64,000 nt of DNA, from positions 1,736,001 through 1,800,000 of the forward strand of contig NZ_OY782507.1 in assembly GCF_963677725.1 (NCBI RefSeq), written 5' to 3'. The position numbers and the translations under genes were made by a program. The DNA comes from an uncultured Cohaesibacter sp. GTDB taxonomy: Bacteria > Pseudomonadota > Alphaproteobacteria > Rhizobiales > Cohaesibacteraceae. The notes below the pieces were generated by a model. The model was given only the letters and a program-made list of their open reading frames with translations, had not been told where the DNA came from and did no database searches. Shown here piece by piece: positions 8,401 to 17,446 of this stretch (position 1 is its first letter; every line of letters begins with the position of its first letter).

Positions 8401-9339
8401 TTAGCTGCCTGTTACCTGTTTGATGAGGGTTTGGAACAGACCCGGCGTATTGGCCATGTCGTGACCGGCATTTGAGTAACCGACCATGGAGTCTGGATAG
8501 AGCTTCACATTGTCGAGTTCTGCCAGTTCAGACAGGGCAAACCAGTTGGTTGCCGCCCAGTGTCCGGTGTTGCAGAAGCTGACGAGCTGTTCGTCCTTCT
8601 TGAAGCCAGCCTTGGCTGCCAGCAGCTTGGCTTTGGCGGCATCTGCGATCACAGGCTTGTTATCGAACCAGCTGGAATGAACGAAATATTCAGACTGTGG
8701 CAAGGTGCCGGGCTTAGCGGCTGCGGGGTGTTTTTTATCGCCTTTCCAGAATTCTTCCGGACGCGCATCGACCAGACGGGCCTTGTCTTCGCCATTGACG
8801 ATTTTCAGCACATCATCGGTGGTGGCCAGCCACTCATGCGAGAAGGTGACTTCAACGGAGCTTGGGGTCAGGGTTGACGTTTTCTGCGACAAAGGCAGAC
8901 CAGCTTGGGTCCAATTGTTGAGACCGCCATTGAGGATCGACAGATCCTTGAAACCGGCAGATTTCAGGGTCCAGTAAACACGAGCCGCGGCACCAAAGTC
9001 GGAAATATTGGCACCCTGATAGGCAATCACGGTGGGGCGATCCTTGGTGGCGCCGATGTCACGGAGCACTTTTTGCAAATGCTCGGCGGTAACCAGCTTG
9101 CCGGGATTGTCCTTTGGGCCACGGAACAGGCCGTAAGGAGCGTTCACCGCGTCTTCAATATGGCCCTTTTCGAACAGGCTGGCACCATCTTTGCCTTTGC
9201 CGCGAATATCGATGATCAGCGGGTTGGCGTCGGTCGACGACAGGGTTTGAGGGGAAACCAGCGGGCCAAAGGTTGCGGCAGCAACCGGCGCGGTCAACAG
9301 GCCAAAGGCGGCCACGGCGAGGGTCATCAAATGCTTCAT
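8401..9339 (-). CDS. Periplasmic rhodanese-type sulfurtransferase with two rhodanese domains
   Basis: The ATG at 9339 follows AGGAGA and gives 312 residues. Residues 1-22 (MKHLMTLAVAAFGLLTAPVAAA) are a clear signal peptide. The first rhodanese domain has IAYQGANISD where the catalytic loop should be and lacks the cysteine. The second has VSFCNTGHWAATNW with Cys256 as the likely persulfide-forming residue. An inactive N-domain and active C-domain is the usual thiosulfate sulfurtransferase plan. It is the first gene of the operon with the YeeE transporter and the 62-residue protein, suggesting sulfur transfer in the periplasm before uptake. Confidence 0.88.
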   Translation of the reverse strand: MKHLMTLAVAAFGLLTAPVAAATFGPLVSPQTLSSTDANPLIIDIRGKGKDGASLFEKGHIEDAVNAPYGLFRGPKDNPGKLVTAEHLQKVLRDIGATKDRPTVIAYQGANISDFGAAARVYWTLKSAGFKDLSILNGGLNNWTQAGLPLSQKTSTLTPSSVEVTFSHEWLATTDDVLKIVNGEDKARLVDARPEEFWKGDKKHPAAAKPGTLPQSEYFVHSSWFDNKPVIADAAKAKLLAAKAGFKKDEQLVSFCNTGHWAATNWFALSELAELDNVKLYPDSMVGYSNAGHDMANTPGLFQTLIKQVTGS

Positions 9340-9728
9340 TATGCTTCTCCTGATCGAGTTACAGCCTTTTGGGCCACATCGCAATCACGCGGGGGGTACG
9401 GGAGGAATGGAGGTTTACGGGATCTGTTTTTGCTGTTGTGTGTCGTTGAAGATATCCCCGTTATGTGTTGGGGCCCATTCTGCATTTGCCGCCTGAGATG
9501 ACAAGAAAGGCTATCTTAGAGATATGGAAGCGGAGAAAAATTCTTTCCAATAAACTGGCGCCGTATGGGTTCAATTACCCAAACCGGCAATACCGAGCCG
9601 GAATTCAAGAATATATTTTTGCGCCACATGTAGCCTTCCCTATTTTGTTCACTTTTTGTTTTCTTTGCCTGACAGGGCCGATTTCATCTGGTAGGCTGTG
9701 TTCAAACGCGTTAATGAGGAGAGACAAA
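9340..9728. other. Intergenic region between the divergent sulfurtransferase and VOC genes
   Basis: I see no convincing gene here. A weak plus-strand promoter for the VOC gene is possible: CTGACA at 9669-9674 and TAGGCT at 9692-9697 with a 17-base spacer. The ribosome-binding site TGAGGAGAG lies just before 9729. The middle (about 9480-9660) is relatively AT-rich and contains no recognised motif. Confidence 0.4.
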
Positions 9729-10157
9729 ATGGAACCGAGACTGTCAATTGTCACGCTGGGCGTGGGCGATCTTCCGCGCGCTGTTGCCTTTTATCGCGAC
9801 GGTCTGGGCTGGGAGACGGGATATAAGGCCGATGATGGCATTGCCTTTTTCAAAACGGCCGGGACGGTCTTTGCACTCTATCCCATCGACAGAATGGCCG
9901 ATGAACTGCCCGATCCGGATTTCAAGCCAAAGGCCGGGGCGTGCGGCATCATGCTGGCGCATAATTGTCGAGAGCGAGCCGAGGTGGATGCGGTGTTGGC
10001 ACTGGCCGAAAAAGCAGGTGGCAGCATCAGGAAGCCGGCGCATGAAATCTTTTGGGGTGGCTATTCAGGCCATTTTGCCGACCCGGATGGCTATTTGTGG
10101 GAAATTGCCCATGGAGCCTTCCCGATCGGTGACGATGGGCATTTGATCCTGCCGTGA
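9729..10157 (+). CDS. VOC (glyoxalase/bleomycin-resistance) family protein
   Basis: This 142-residue protein has the paired beta-alpha-beta-beta-beta modules of the vicinal oxygen chelate fold. Recognisable parts are VTLGVGDLPRAVAFYRDGLGW at the start (given here in approximate blocks) and SGHFADPDGYLWEIAH near the end, where the final glutamate is a usual metal ligand. ATG 9729 is preceded by GAGGAGAG. Substrate is unknown. It converges on the phosphatidyltransferase gene with a one-base gap. Confidence 0.82.
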   Translation: MEPRLSIVTLGVGDLPRAVAFYRDGLGWETGYKADDGIAFFKTAGTVFALYPIDRMADELPDPDFKPKAGACGIMLAHNCRERAEVDAVLALAEKAGGSIRKPAHEIFWGGYSGHFADPDGYLWEIAHGAFPIGDDGHLILP

Positions 10158-10158
10158 C

Positions 10159-10806
10159 TTAGCGGCGCTCGGCCTCCTCGGCTTCTGCCTCCGTGTCTTT
10201 GTCGCTGAAAACCCTGGTCGCCAATATGATCCGCGAGATGGTGGTGAGTGCTGTGACGCCAGCAAATCCATAGGCTATCACGGCGAAATGGTCGGGAAAG
10301 ACGCAGAAGGCAGCAAAGGCGGCGAAGGTTTCACCGGCTTCAGCCAATCCGCCGGTAAAGTAGAGCGATTTGGGGCCGTGACTTTCGGTGCTGATCTGAC
10401 GCTTTTCGGCGATGATGGCATAGGCCAGAAAGCTTGCCCCATTGGCGTAAAAAGCCATCAGCAGAATGGCCGCCGCCAAGGCATTGTCATCCGGGCGCGC
10501 AATCGCGAAGGAAAGCGGGATCAAACCGTAAAAGATGAAGTCAAAGACGATATCGAGATAACCGCCAAGGTCGGTCTTGTTGCTGGCGCGGGCAACTGCG
10601 CCGTCAAGCCCGTCCATCACCCGGCTTGACAGCAGGATTGCCAGTCCCAGCCAGTAAAGTTCCATCACGATTGCCACCCCGGCACAGACACCGAGCAGCA
10701 AGCCAAGGCTGGTAATCTGGTTGGCGGTGATGCCTTTGCTGGCAAGCCAACGGCCCGTCTTGTTCATTGGCGGATCGATCCATGGTCGCAGGCGGGCATC
10801 AAACAT
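10159..10806 (-). CDS. CDP-alcohol phosphatidyltransferase family protein
   Basis: This 215-residue integral membrane enzyme carries the family signature DGx2ARx8Gx3Dx3D, seen here as MDGLDGAVARAS, then DLGGYLDIVFD. The carboxylates bind Mg2+ and the CDP-linked lipid. Several hydrophobic helices follow. Enzymes of this family make phosphatidylglycerol-phosphate, phosphatidylserine, cardiolipin or phosphatidylinositol-type lipids. Nothing in the sequence or neighbours says which alcohol is used. The C-terminal tail is rich in glutamate and alanine (DTEAEAEEAERR). Confidence 0.85.
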   Translation of the reverse strand: MFDARLRPWIDPPMNKTGRWLASKGITANQITSLGLLLGVCAGVAIVMELYWLGLAILLSSRVMDGLDGAVARASNKTDLGGYLDIVFDFIFYGLIPLSFAIARPDDNALAAAILLMAFYANGASFLAYAIIAEKRQISTESHGPKSLYFTGGLAEAGETFAAFAAFCVFPDHFAVIAYGFAGVTALTTISRIILATRVFSDKDTEAEAEEAERR

Positions 10807-11085
10807 TGTCGTCGCTTTCTGGCTAGCTCTTTTGGGTCGGACCGGACTGTCATGTCCATGATTTGAGCTATGGTTCTTCTGCGGAAAGGTGCAGCTTCAG
10901 TATGGTCCTGTATCTGGCTTCTGCCATCTATAAAAGGTTTGGCGGCGCAAATTGCCATGCACATTTAGTAACTTTTTCGCTAGAAACACTTGAAGTCTAT
11001 TGGCTTCTCTGTCTTGACTCGGCAAGAGATCATGGCGACCAAATGACAGACCGACTGTCAGGCGACCGCTCTGCGGGGATAAAGC

Positions 11086-11484
11086 GTGTATACCTATAAA
11101 GCGATAACAGATATGGTGCAGGTGATGGTTGAGACGGAATATCAGCCCCATCGCTCCTCGCCGGAAAAAGGCCATCATGTCTGGGCCTATCACATCGAAA
11201 TATGCAATCTGGGACAAAGCTTTGTTCAGTTAAGATCCCGCTATTGGCGAATCATCGATGGTCAGGGCCGCCTGCAGGAAGTGCGCGGGCGCGGGGTTGT
11301 CGGCGAAGAGCCGCTGATTGAAGGCGGGGATTCCTATTCATACAGCTCCCAATGCCCGCTGGACAGCGAGTCTGGCATTATGTCGGGGCATTTTCAAATG
11401 GAAGCGGAGGATGGGTCCCTGTTCGAGGTGATCATTCCGTCCTTTTCACTTGATATCCCGCACCGAAGCATCACACTCAATTGA
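11086..11484 (+). CDS. apaG: ApaG domain protein
   Basis: This 132-residue protein has the all-beta ApaG fold (fibronectin-III-like). It starts at GTG 11086. Diagnostic blocks are EYQPHRSSPEKGHHVWAY, CNLGQSFVQLRSRYWRI and the GVVGEEPLIEGGDSYSY loop, ending HFQMEAEDG. ApaG is linked in other bacteria to cobalt and magnesium resistance, but its biochemical role is unsettled. The 279-base gap upstream separates it from the divergent phosphatidyltransferase. Confidence 0.92.
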   Translation: MYTYKAITDMVQVMVETEYQPHRSSPEKGHHVWAYHIEICNLGQSFVQLRSRYWRIIDGQGRLQEVRGRGVVGEEPLIEGGDSYSYSSQCPLDSESGIMSGHFQMEAEDGSLFEVIIPSFSLDIPHRSITLN

Positions 11485-11551
11485 TCAAGGCTGCAGGACC
11501 AGTTGGCCCTGTTGCACCCAAACGATCCTGAATGGAAGGCGCAGACCTTAG

Positions 11552-13003
11552 ATGTTGCTCGATGTAAGACCTGTCTTGCTGGTGATCGGTGCATTGCTTT
11601 CCGTTTTGGGAGCAGCGATGTTCCTGCCCGCTTTGGTCGATTATGCCATTGGCGACCCCCAATGGAGGGTCTTTACCACATCCGGCACGGTGACCCTGTT
11701 TGTTGGTGGCGGCCTGTGGCTGGCAACGCGTGGCGGCAAGGTCGATTTCACTCTGCGACAGGCATTCGTGATGACTGTCCTGTCATGGAGTTCGCTGGCA
11801 GCCTTTGGCGCGCTGCCGCTGTTATGGTCAGGGGCGGCGCCGACCTATACGGATGCGTTTTTTGAGAGCATGTCGGGCATCACAACCACCGGATCGACGG
11901 TTCTCTCCGGGCTTGACGAGATGCAGGCCGGGATATTGCTCTGGCGCGGTATCTTGCAATGGCTCGGCGGTCTGGGGGTGATTGTCATGGCCATTGCGGT
12001 GCTGCCGATGTTGCAGGTGGGTGGCATGCAGCTCTTTCAGGCAGAAGCCTTCAGCACCGCCGAAAAGATCCTGCCCCGGGCAACCCAGATTTCTGCCGGT
12101 CTGACCGGTCTCTATATCGTCTTCACCTCAGTTTGCAGCATTCTCTATCATGCAGCCGGAATGAATGCGCTGGATGCGGTCATTCACGGCATGACCACGG
12201 TTGCCACTGGTGGGCTGTCTTCGCACGATTCCTCAATCGGGCATTATGGCAGTGCCCAGATCGAGCTCATTGCCATCACATTCATGATCCTCGGCTCGTT
12301 GCCCTTCATTCTTTATATTCAGGCGCTACGCGGCCATAGCAGACGTCTCTTCACGGATTCAGAAGTTCTCACCTTCTTTGCTCTGATCGCCTTCTTCACA
12401 TCAATCGCCGCCTTCTATGCCATCGAGTCGGGCACGTTTGAGGGGGCCGAGGCGCTGCGCCATGCGGCCTTCAATGTGGTTTCGATCATGACCGGCACAG
12501 GCTATGCCTCAACCGACTATCAGGCGTGGGGACCTTTCACCATTGCCTTCTTCTTCTTCATCATGTTTATCGGCGGCTGTCAGGGCTCGACGGCGTGTGG
12601 TCTGAAGATTTTCCGATTGCAGGTGATGTTTCAGGTGGTCAAGCAACATATCAACCGGATTGTTTTTCCCAACGGTGTCTTCGTCAAACGCTATGGAGGC
12701 TATCCGCTGGATGACAGCGTGTCGGTCGCGGTGATGAGCTTCTTTTTCCTGTATGTGCTGAGTTTCCTTGTGCTGGGCATGCTGCTACAGCTCACCGGCC
12801 TTGATTTTGTCACTGCGCTGTCCGGCGCTGGGACTGCCATTGCCAATGTCGGGCCGGGCGTTGGCCATATCATCGGACCGGCTGGCAATTTCGAGCCGCT
12901 CAATGATGTTGCAAAATGGTTGCTTTCTTTTGGCATGTTGTTGGGGCGCCTCGAATTGCTGACTGTGCTGGTGCTGTTCCTGCCACGTTTCTGGATGGAT
13001 TGA
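11552..13003 (+). CDS. trkH: TrkH family potassium uptake protein
   Basis: This 483-residue inner membrane K+ translocator subunit has four pore-loop repeats, visible as MSGITTTGSTVL, TTVATGGLSSHD, MTGTGYASTDY and AIANVGPGVGHI. Each carries the filter glycine. Pore helices and a long loop with GCQGSTACGLKIFR fit TrkH rather than KtrB. TrkH normally works with the NAD-binding protein TrkA, which is not in the window. The phoR start lies six bases downstream, so the two may share a transcript. Confidence 0.92.
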   Translation: MLLDVRPVLLVIGALLSVLGAAMFLPALVDYAIGDPQWRVFTTSGTVTLFVGGGLWLATRGGKVDFTLRQAFVMTVLSWSSLAAFGALPLLWSGAAPTYTDAFFESMSGITTTGSTVLSGLDEMQAGILLWRGILQWLGGLGVIVMAIAVLPMLQVGGMQLFQAEAFSTAEKILPRATQISAGLTGLYIVFTSVCSILYHAAGMNALDAVIHGMTTVATGGLSSHDSSIGHYGSAQIELIAITFMILGSLPFILYIQALRGHSRRLFTDSEVLTFFALIAFFTSIAAFYAIESGTFEGAEALRHAAFNVVSIMTGTGYASTDYQAWGPFTIAFFFFIMFIGGCQGSTACGLKIFRLQVMFQVVKQHINRIVFPNGVFVKRYGGYPLDDSVSVAVMSFFFLYVLSFLVLGMLLQLTGLDFVTALSGAGTAIANVGPGVGHIIGPAGNFEPLNDVAKWLLSFGMLLGRLELLTVLVLFLPRFWMD

Positions 13004-13009
13004 ACGAGA

Positions 13010-14350
13010 ATGACCCCTGAAAAGAGAAGACCGTCCAAGGACAACGCAGTTGCCAATGGTTATATTCTGGATGGCACGCCTCTGAACCGGCTCTATCAAG
13101 CCCGCTGGACCCTGATTGTCGCGGCAATCGGTTTGCTGCTGCTGCATCTACAGGATGAGATCCAGTTCCTTCATATTGCGGTCGTGATGGGGGCTGTGGT
13201 GCTGGCGACCATGTTGCTGCCGCGGCGACGCAAGGTGACAAGGCTGAAAGTGCGGGCCAAAGCACGTCGCATGACCATGATGCCGGACATTCACATGCGC
13301 AAGCTGGCGGCTGCCCTGCCAAATCCTTGCTTTATTCTCGACCGGCGCGGCATTGTGCGTTTCTCCAATGAGGCGGGCTCAACGATCTTTGGCAATGTCA
13401 AGGAAGGAGATCCCCTCTCCTTCCGCATCCGCCAGCCGGACATGCTCGCCGCCCTTGATCATGTGCTCGAAGGCGGTCAGATACAGAAGGTGGAATATTC
13501 GCTCAAAAGCCATAGTGAACGGATTTACGAGGCTTGGGTCACCCCCATTCATCTGTCTGGCGATCATCAGGTCGGGGAAACTCCCGACTTCATTCTACTT
13601 CTGCTGCATGATCAGACGGAACAGAAGAATATTGAACGGATGCGGGCCGACTTTGTGGCCAATGCCAGCCACGAATTGCGCACGCCGCTGGCTTCGGTCA
13701 TCGGCTTCATCGAAACTTTGCAAGGCCCGGCCAGTGGCGACAAGGTGGCAACCGAGCGCTTTCTGGCTATCATGCTCGATCAGGCAGAGCGCATGTCGCG
13801 CCTGATTTCCGATCTCCTGTCCCTGTCGCGCATTGAAATGAAAGCCCATGTTCAGCCGGACACGCGGGTTGATCTGAGCAAGATTCTCCGTCATGTGACC
13901 GATGCCCTCACGCCATTGGCCAAGGAATATGAGGTCACGATCACCCCGTGTGATTGCTCACCTGGGCGCTGGGTGTCTGGCGACCGGGATGAATTGGTGC
14001 AGGTGTTTGAAAATCTGGTCTCAAACGCACTCAAATATGGCCAGAGCGGCAAGCGTGTCGAGATTCTCTGCGACCTACAGGATGACCCGGCCGATGGCAA
14101 AGCCTATTATTCGGTCAAGATCAGGGACTTCGGCCCCGGAATCCCGGCAGAGCATTTGCCGCGGCTGACCGAGCGCTTTTATCGCATTGATGTAGCCTCT
14201 TCGCGCGAGCAGAAAGGCACCGGTCTGGGGCTGGCGATCGTTAAGCATATTTTGACTCGCCACCGTGGCAAGTTGCTAATTGAGAGCAAGGCAGGGGAAG
14301 GAGCGACCTTTGATGTGCGCCTTCCTGTCACAGACATCGATTCTTTGTGA
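13010..14350 (+). CDS. phoR: Phosphate regulon sensor histidine kinase PhoR
   Basis: This 446-residue membrane kinase has two N-terminal helices (about 35-70), a PAS domain (LAAALPNPCFILDRRG onward), a HisKA domain with phospho-acceptor His221 in NASHELRTPLAS, and a HATPase domain with N box (ENLVSNALKYG), G1 (DFGPGIP) and G2 (GTGLGLAIVKH). It heads the set phoR-pstSCAB-phoU-phoB and should phosphorylate PhoB under phosphate limitation. The lack of a large periplasmic domain is normal for PhoR, which senses transporter state through PhoU. Confidence 0.92.
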   Translation: MTPEKRRPSKDNAVANGYILDGTPLNRLYQARWTLIVAAIGLLLLHLQDEIQFLHIAVVMGAVVLATMLLPRRRKVTRLKVRAKARRMTMMPDIHMRKLAAALPNPCFILDRRGIVRFSNEAGSTIFGNVKEGDPLSFRIRQPDMLAALDHVLEGGQIQKVEYSLKSHSERIYEAWVTPIHLSGDHQVGETPDFILLLLHDQTEQKNIERMRADFVANASHELRTPLASVIGFIETLQGPASGDKVATERFLAIMLDQAERMSRLISDLLSLSRIEMKAHVQPDTRVDLSKILRHVTDALTPLAKEYEVTITPCDCSPGRWVSGDRDELVQVFENLVSNALKYGQSGKRVEILCDLQDDPADGKAYYSVKIRDFGPGIPAEHLPRLTERFYRIDVASSREQKGTGLGLAIVKHILTRHRGKLLIESKAGEGATFDVRLPVTDIDSL

Positions 14351-14399
14351 CAGCTAAATGACTGTCCAAAAAAATCTCCAACAAATACAGACTCTTAAA

Positions 14400-14432
14400 T
14401 TGTCACAATACTGAAATATAAGTGTCATATAC
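14400..14432 (+). promoter_or_regulatory. Probable Pho box upstream of pstS
   Basis: TTGTCACAATA, CTGAAATATAA and GTGTCATATAC stand end to end as three 11-base units, with TGTCA at 14401 and 14423 exactly 22 bases apart. PhoB binds direct repeats of CTGTCAT spaced 11 bases apart, so this looks like a Pho box with a weak middle half-site. It lies about 165 bases before the pstS start. The phoB gene itself is in this cluster. Confidence 0.7.
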
Positions 14433-14594
14433 CCATCACATCCGAACGATAGGGTCCGCGTGTCTCGAGCGAACAACGGCTTATCTGAGCGCACATTTCG
14501 TGCCCGAAGCCAAAACCGCCCGGTCCTATCAAGAACGGTCATATGTGGGTCATTGACGACCTGTCCGTTCAAAACTGACTTATGGAGAGGTCAC

Positions 14595-15635
14595 GTGAAA
14601 TTTGCTTCTTTTGCTAGTGTAGCTGCTCTTGCTGCAACCACCATTCTCGCAGGTACTGCTGCTCAGGCCCGCGATCAGATTCAGGTTGCAGGTTCTTCCA
14701 CCGTTTTGCCTTATGCAACCATCGTTGCTGAATCTTTCGGTGAAAACTACCCGGATTTCAAAACCCCAATCGTTGAATCCGGTGGCTCTTCCGCTGGCCT
14801 GAAAGAATTCTGTAAAGGCACCGGCCCAGAGACCATCGACATTGCCAACGCTTCGCGCAAGATCAAAGACAAAGAAATCAAGTCTTGCGCTGAAAACGGC
14901 GTCAAGGAAATCATGGAAGTCAAAATCGGCTATGATGGCATTGTCTTCGCTTCTGACATCAATGGCCCAGACTTCAAATTCGAGCCAATCAACTGGTTCA
15001 ACGCTCTGGCTCCCAAAATTGTTGTAGACGGCAAGCTGGTTGATAACCCGAACACCAAATGGTCCGAGGTTGACGCGTCCTTCCCGGATTGGGAAATCGC
15101 AGCTTACATCCCGGGTGAAAAGCACGGCACCCGCGAAGTCTTCGAAACCAAGGTTCTGGAAGCTGGCTGTAAAGCCGCAGGCGCTTTCGATCTGTATATG
15201 GCGTCTGGTCTGGACAAAAAATCAGCTGCCAAAGAATGCTTCAAGGTTCGCAAAGACGGCAAATCTGTTGACATTGATGGCGACTATACCGAAACCCTTG
15301 CTCGCATCGACAGCAACAAAACCGGTCTCGGCGTCTTCGGTCTTGCTTTCTATGAAAACAACACCGACAAGTTGAAAGTTGCGACCATGTCCGGCATCGC
15401 TCCTAACGCTGCTGTGATTGCTGATGGCACCTACCCGGTTTCCCGTCCTCTGTATTTCTATGTCAAGAAAGCTCACCTGGGCGTTATTCCTGGCCTGAAA
15501 GACTATGTCGACTTCTTCATGTCTGACGACATGACCGGCGAAGGCTCCCCAACCGCTGAATATGGTCTGGTTCCTGCTCCTGCTGCCGAGCGTGATGCCA
15601 TCCATGCTGCTATCGAAGAAGGCAAAACCCTCTAA
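14595..15635 (+). CDS. pstS: Phosphate-binding protein PstS
   Basis: This 346-residue periplasmic receptor of the high-affinity phosphate importer starts at GTG 14595 behind GGAGAGG. Residues 1-25 form a signal peptide ending AAQA. The mature part begins RDQIQVAGSSTVLPYA and contains ESGGSSAGLKEFC, IANASRKIK, and HGTREVFE, the loops that bind phosphate in PstS proteins. Codon use is biased to GCT and TCT more than in neighbours, suggesting high expression. A strong hairpin after the stop separates it from pstC. Confidence 0.94.
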   Translation: MKFASFASVAALAATTILAGTAAQARDQIQVAGSSTVLPYATIVAESFGENYPDFKTPIVESGGSSAGLKEFCKGTGPETIDIANASRKIKDKEIKSCAENGVKEIMEVKIGYDGIVFASDINGPDFKFEPINWFNALAPKIVVDGKLVDNPNTKWSEVDASFPDWEIAAYIPGEKHGTREVFETKVLEAGCKAAGAFDLYMASGLDKKSAAKECFKVRKDGKSVDIDGDYTETLARIDSNKTGLGVFGLAFYENNTDKLKVATMSGIAPNAAVIADGTYPVSRPLYFYVKKAHLGVIPGLKDYVDFFMSDDMTGEGSPTAEYGLVPAPAAERDAIHAAIEEGKTL

Positions 15636-15648
15636 GGGTTGCCTTGTG

Positions 15649-15678
15649 GCCATGCGCGCATCGCGCGCATGGCTTTTT
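15649..15678 (+). terminator. Intra-operon terminator after pstS
   Basis: GCCATGCGCG (15649-15658) pairs with CGCGCATGGC (15664-15673) and is followed by TTTTT. Its place between pstS and pstC suggests partial termination, so that the binding protein is made in excess over the membrane components. Confidence 0.85.
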
Positions 15679-15895
15679 AGTATCCGAAATTCAGCCGCTG
15701 ATTGCCATTTGGCTGACATCCTGTTGCGCATTGGTGACCAATGCGTCCAAGCTTTCAGGAACCTTCATTGAGGCATTTTCCGGCCTTGGCCTGACATTCA
15801 CTGCGCGAAGGCAAACGCGGAATAGATTGGGCAGACCGGGGAAATCTCAGAGTTGAATTTGCGTGCAAGACGCATTGCTCAAGGGACAGGTCGCT

Positions 15896-17446
15896 ATGAG
15901 CCCGCTTTGGCTTCTGGCTGCTATTTTTGTTTTCGCACTGGTTGGATCTCTTCTCGGGCGCAATCGCGCCATTGCCAGCGTCGACGGAAATGTATCAGCT
16001 CTCCACTCACGACCCGGTTATTACGGATCCTATGTTTTAATCTGGACTGCGCTTCCTGCTGTCATCTTCATGGTCGCTGTTATGATTGCCCAGCCGGTTG
16101 TCACCAGCAACGTGGTCGATAGCGATTTGCGCGCCGGTTACGCTCAGGCCTGCTCTCATGCGATGTCGAGCATCGAAGGAGAGAAGGATGCGGAGCCACC
16201 CAAGATTTGCTCCGACAAGAATGATTATGAAGCGCACGACACTCGTCGGTCTCTGATGTTCGGGGTTGTCAGCAATATTGCCGATGGCCTGAATGTTCTG
16301 TCCAAAGAAGAAAGCTTCCAGTTGCGCAACGGGCTGATTGCCGTGCGTCCAACTCTGGCGAAACATGGCGTCGCTCTGGCGGAGAATGTCAACAAGACCG
16401 TCGTATCCACCGCCTATCGGTTGAACGAAATTCGCCAGTTGACCGACTATATCATGTATGCAGGCATTGTTGTTTTGCTGGTGCTTGGGCTGTTCTTGTC
16501 CTACCGCCGTATCCAGCCGGAGTTGCGCGCCCGCAATCTGGTGGAAGCCAATGTGAAGCTGGCTCTGATCCTTGCCTCGTCAATTGCGATCCTGACCACT
16601 GTCGGTATCGTCTTCTCAATGCTGTTTGAGGCGATCCACTTCTTTAGCCACGTCAATCCGCTGGACTTTTTCTTTGGCACCACATGGGACCCGCGCTTCT
16701 CCTCTGTTGGCCGTCAGGTCGATTCAGAAGGCGGCACCTTCGGGCTCATTCCACTGCTTTGGGGTACACTCTATATTTCGATGGTTGCCCTGTTGGTTGC
16801 GGTGCCGATTGGCCTGTTTGCCGCCATTTACATGGCCGAATATGCCACCCGACAGGTCCGCGCCATTGCCAAGCCGCTGCTCGAAATTCTGGCAGGCATC
16901 CCGACCATCGTCTACGGTTTCTTCGCCCTTGTCACGGTTGGACCTTTCTTCCGCGACGCAGGGGCCTCAATTGGTCTGACCATCTCGGCCAACTCGGTGC
17001 TGACTGCCGGTTTCGTGATGGGCATCATGCTGATCCCGTTCATCTCTTCCCTTTCTGATGACATCATCACTGCCGTGCCGCAATCCATGCGCGATGGCTC
17101 GCTCGGTCTGGGCGCCACACGGTCCGAGACCATCAAACGGGTGATCATCCCTGCCGCCCTGCCCGGTATTGTTGGCTCGATCCTGCTGGCTGCCTCACGC
17201 GCCATTGGTGAAACGATGATCGTGGTGATGGCTGCGGGCATTGCCGCCAATCTCACCGCCAATCCTCTGGAAGCGGTGACGACCGTGACGGTCAAGATTG
17301 TCAGCCAGTTGACCGGAGACCTTGAATTCAACTCGCCGCAAACCCTTGTCGCCTTTGCCTTGGGTATCACCCTCTTCTTTATTACGCTGGGGCTCAACGT
17401 CTTTGCGTTGCACATCGTGCGCAAGTATCGGGAGCAGTATGACTGA
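15896..17446 (+). CDS. pstC: Phosphate ABC transporter permease PstC
   Basis: This inner membrane permease has an N-terminal hydrophobic region with a periplasmic segment, and a core transport domain with the EAA-type loop (DGSLGLGATRSETIKRVIIP in blocks). I chose ATG 15896 (MSPLWLLAA, 516 residues) because it follows AAGGGACAGG. GTG 15863 would add 11 residues but lacks a good ribosome-binding site. The long N-terminal half is usual for alphaproteobacterial PstC. The stop overlaps the pstA start as TGATG. Confidence 0.92.
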   Translation: MSPLWLLAAIFVFALVGSLLGRNRAIASVDGNVSALHSRPGYYGSYVLIWTALPAVIFMVAVMIAQPVVTSNVVDSDLRAGYAQACSHAMSSIEGEKDAEPPKICSDKNDYEAHDTRRSLMFGVVSNIADGLNVLSKEESFQLRNGLIAVRPTLAKHGVALAENVNKTVVSTAYRLNEIRQLTDYIMYAGIVVLLVLGLFLSYRRIQPELRARNLVEANVKLALILASSIAILTTVGIVFSMLFEAIHFFSHVNPLDFFFGTTWDPRFSSVGRQVDSEGGTFGLIPLLWGTLYISMVALLVAVPIGLFAAIYMAEYATRQVRAIAKPLLEILAGIPTIVYGFFALVTVGPFFRDAGASIGLTISANSVLTAGFVMGIMLIPFISSLSDDIITAVPQSMRDGSLGLGATRSETIKRVIIPAALPGIVGSILLAASRAIGETMIVVMAAGIAANLTANPLEAVTTVTVKIVSQLTGDLEFNSPQTLVAFALGITLFFITLGLNVFALHIVRKYREQYD

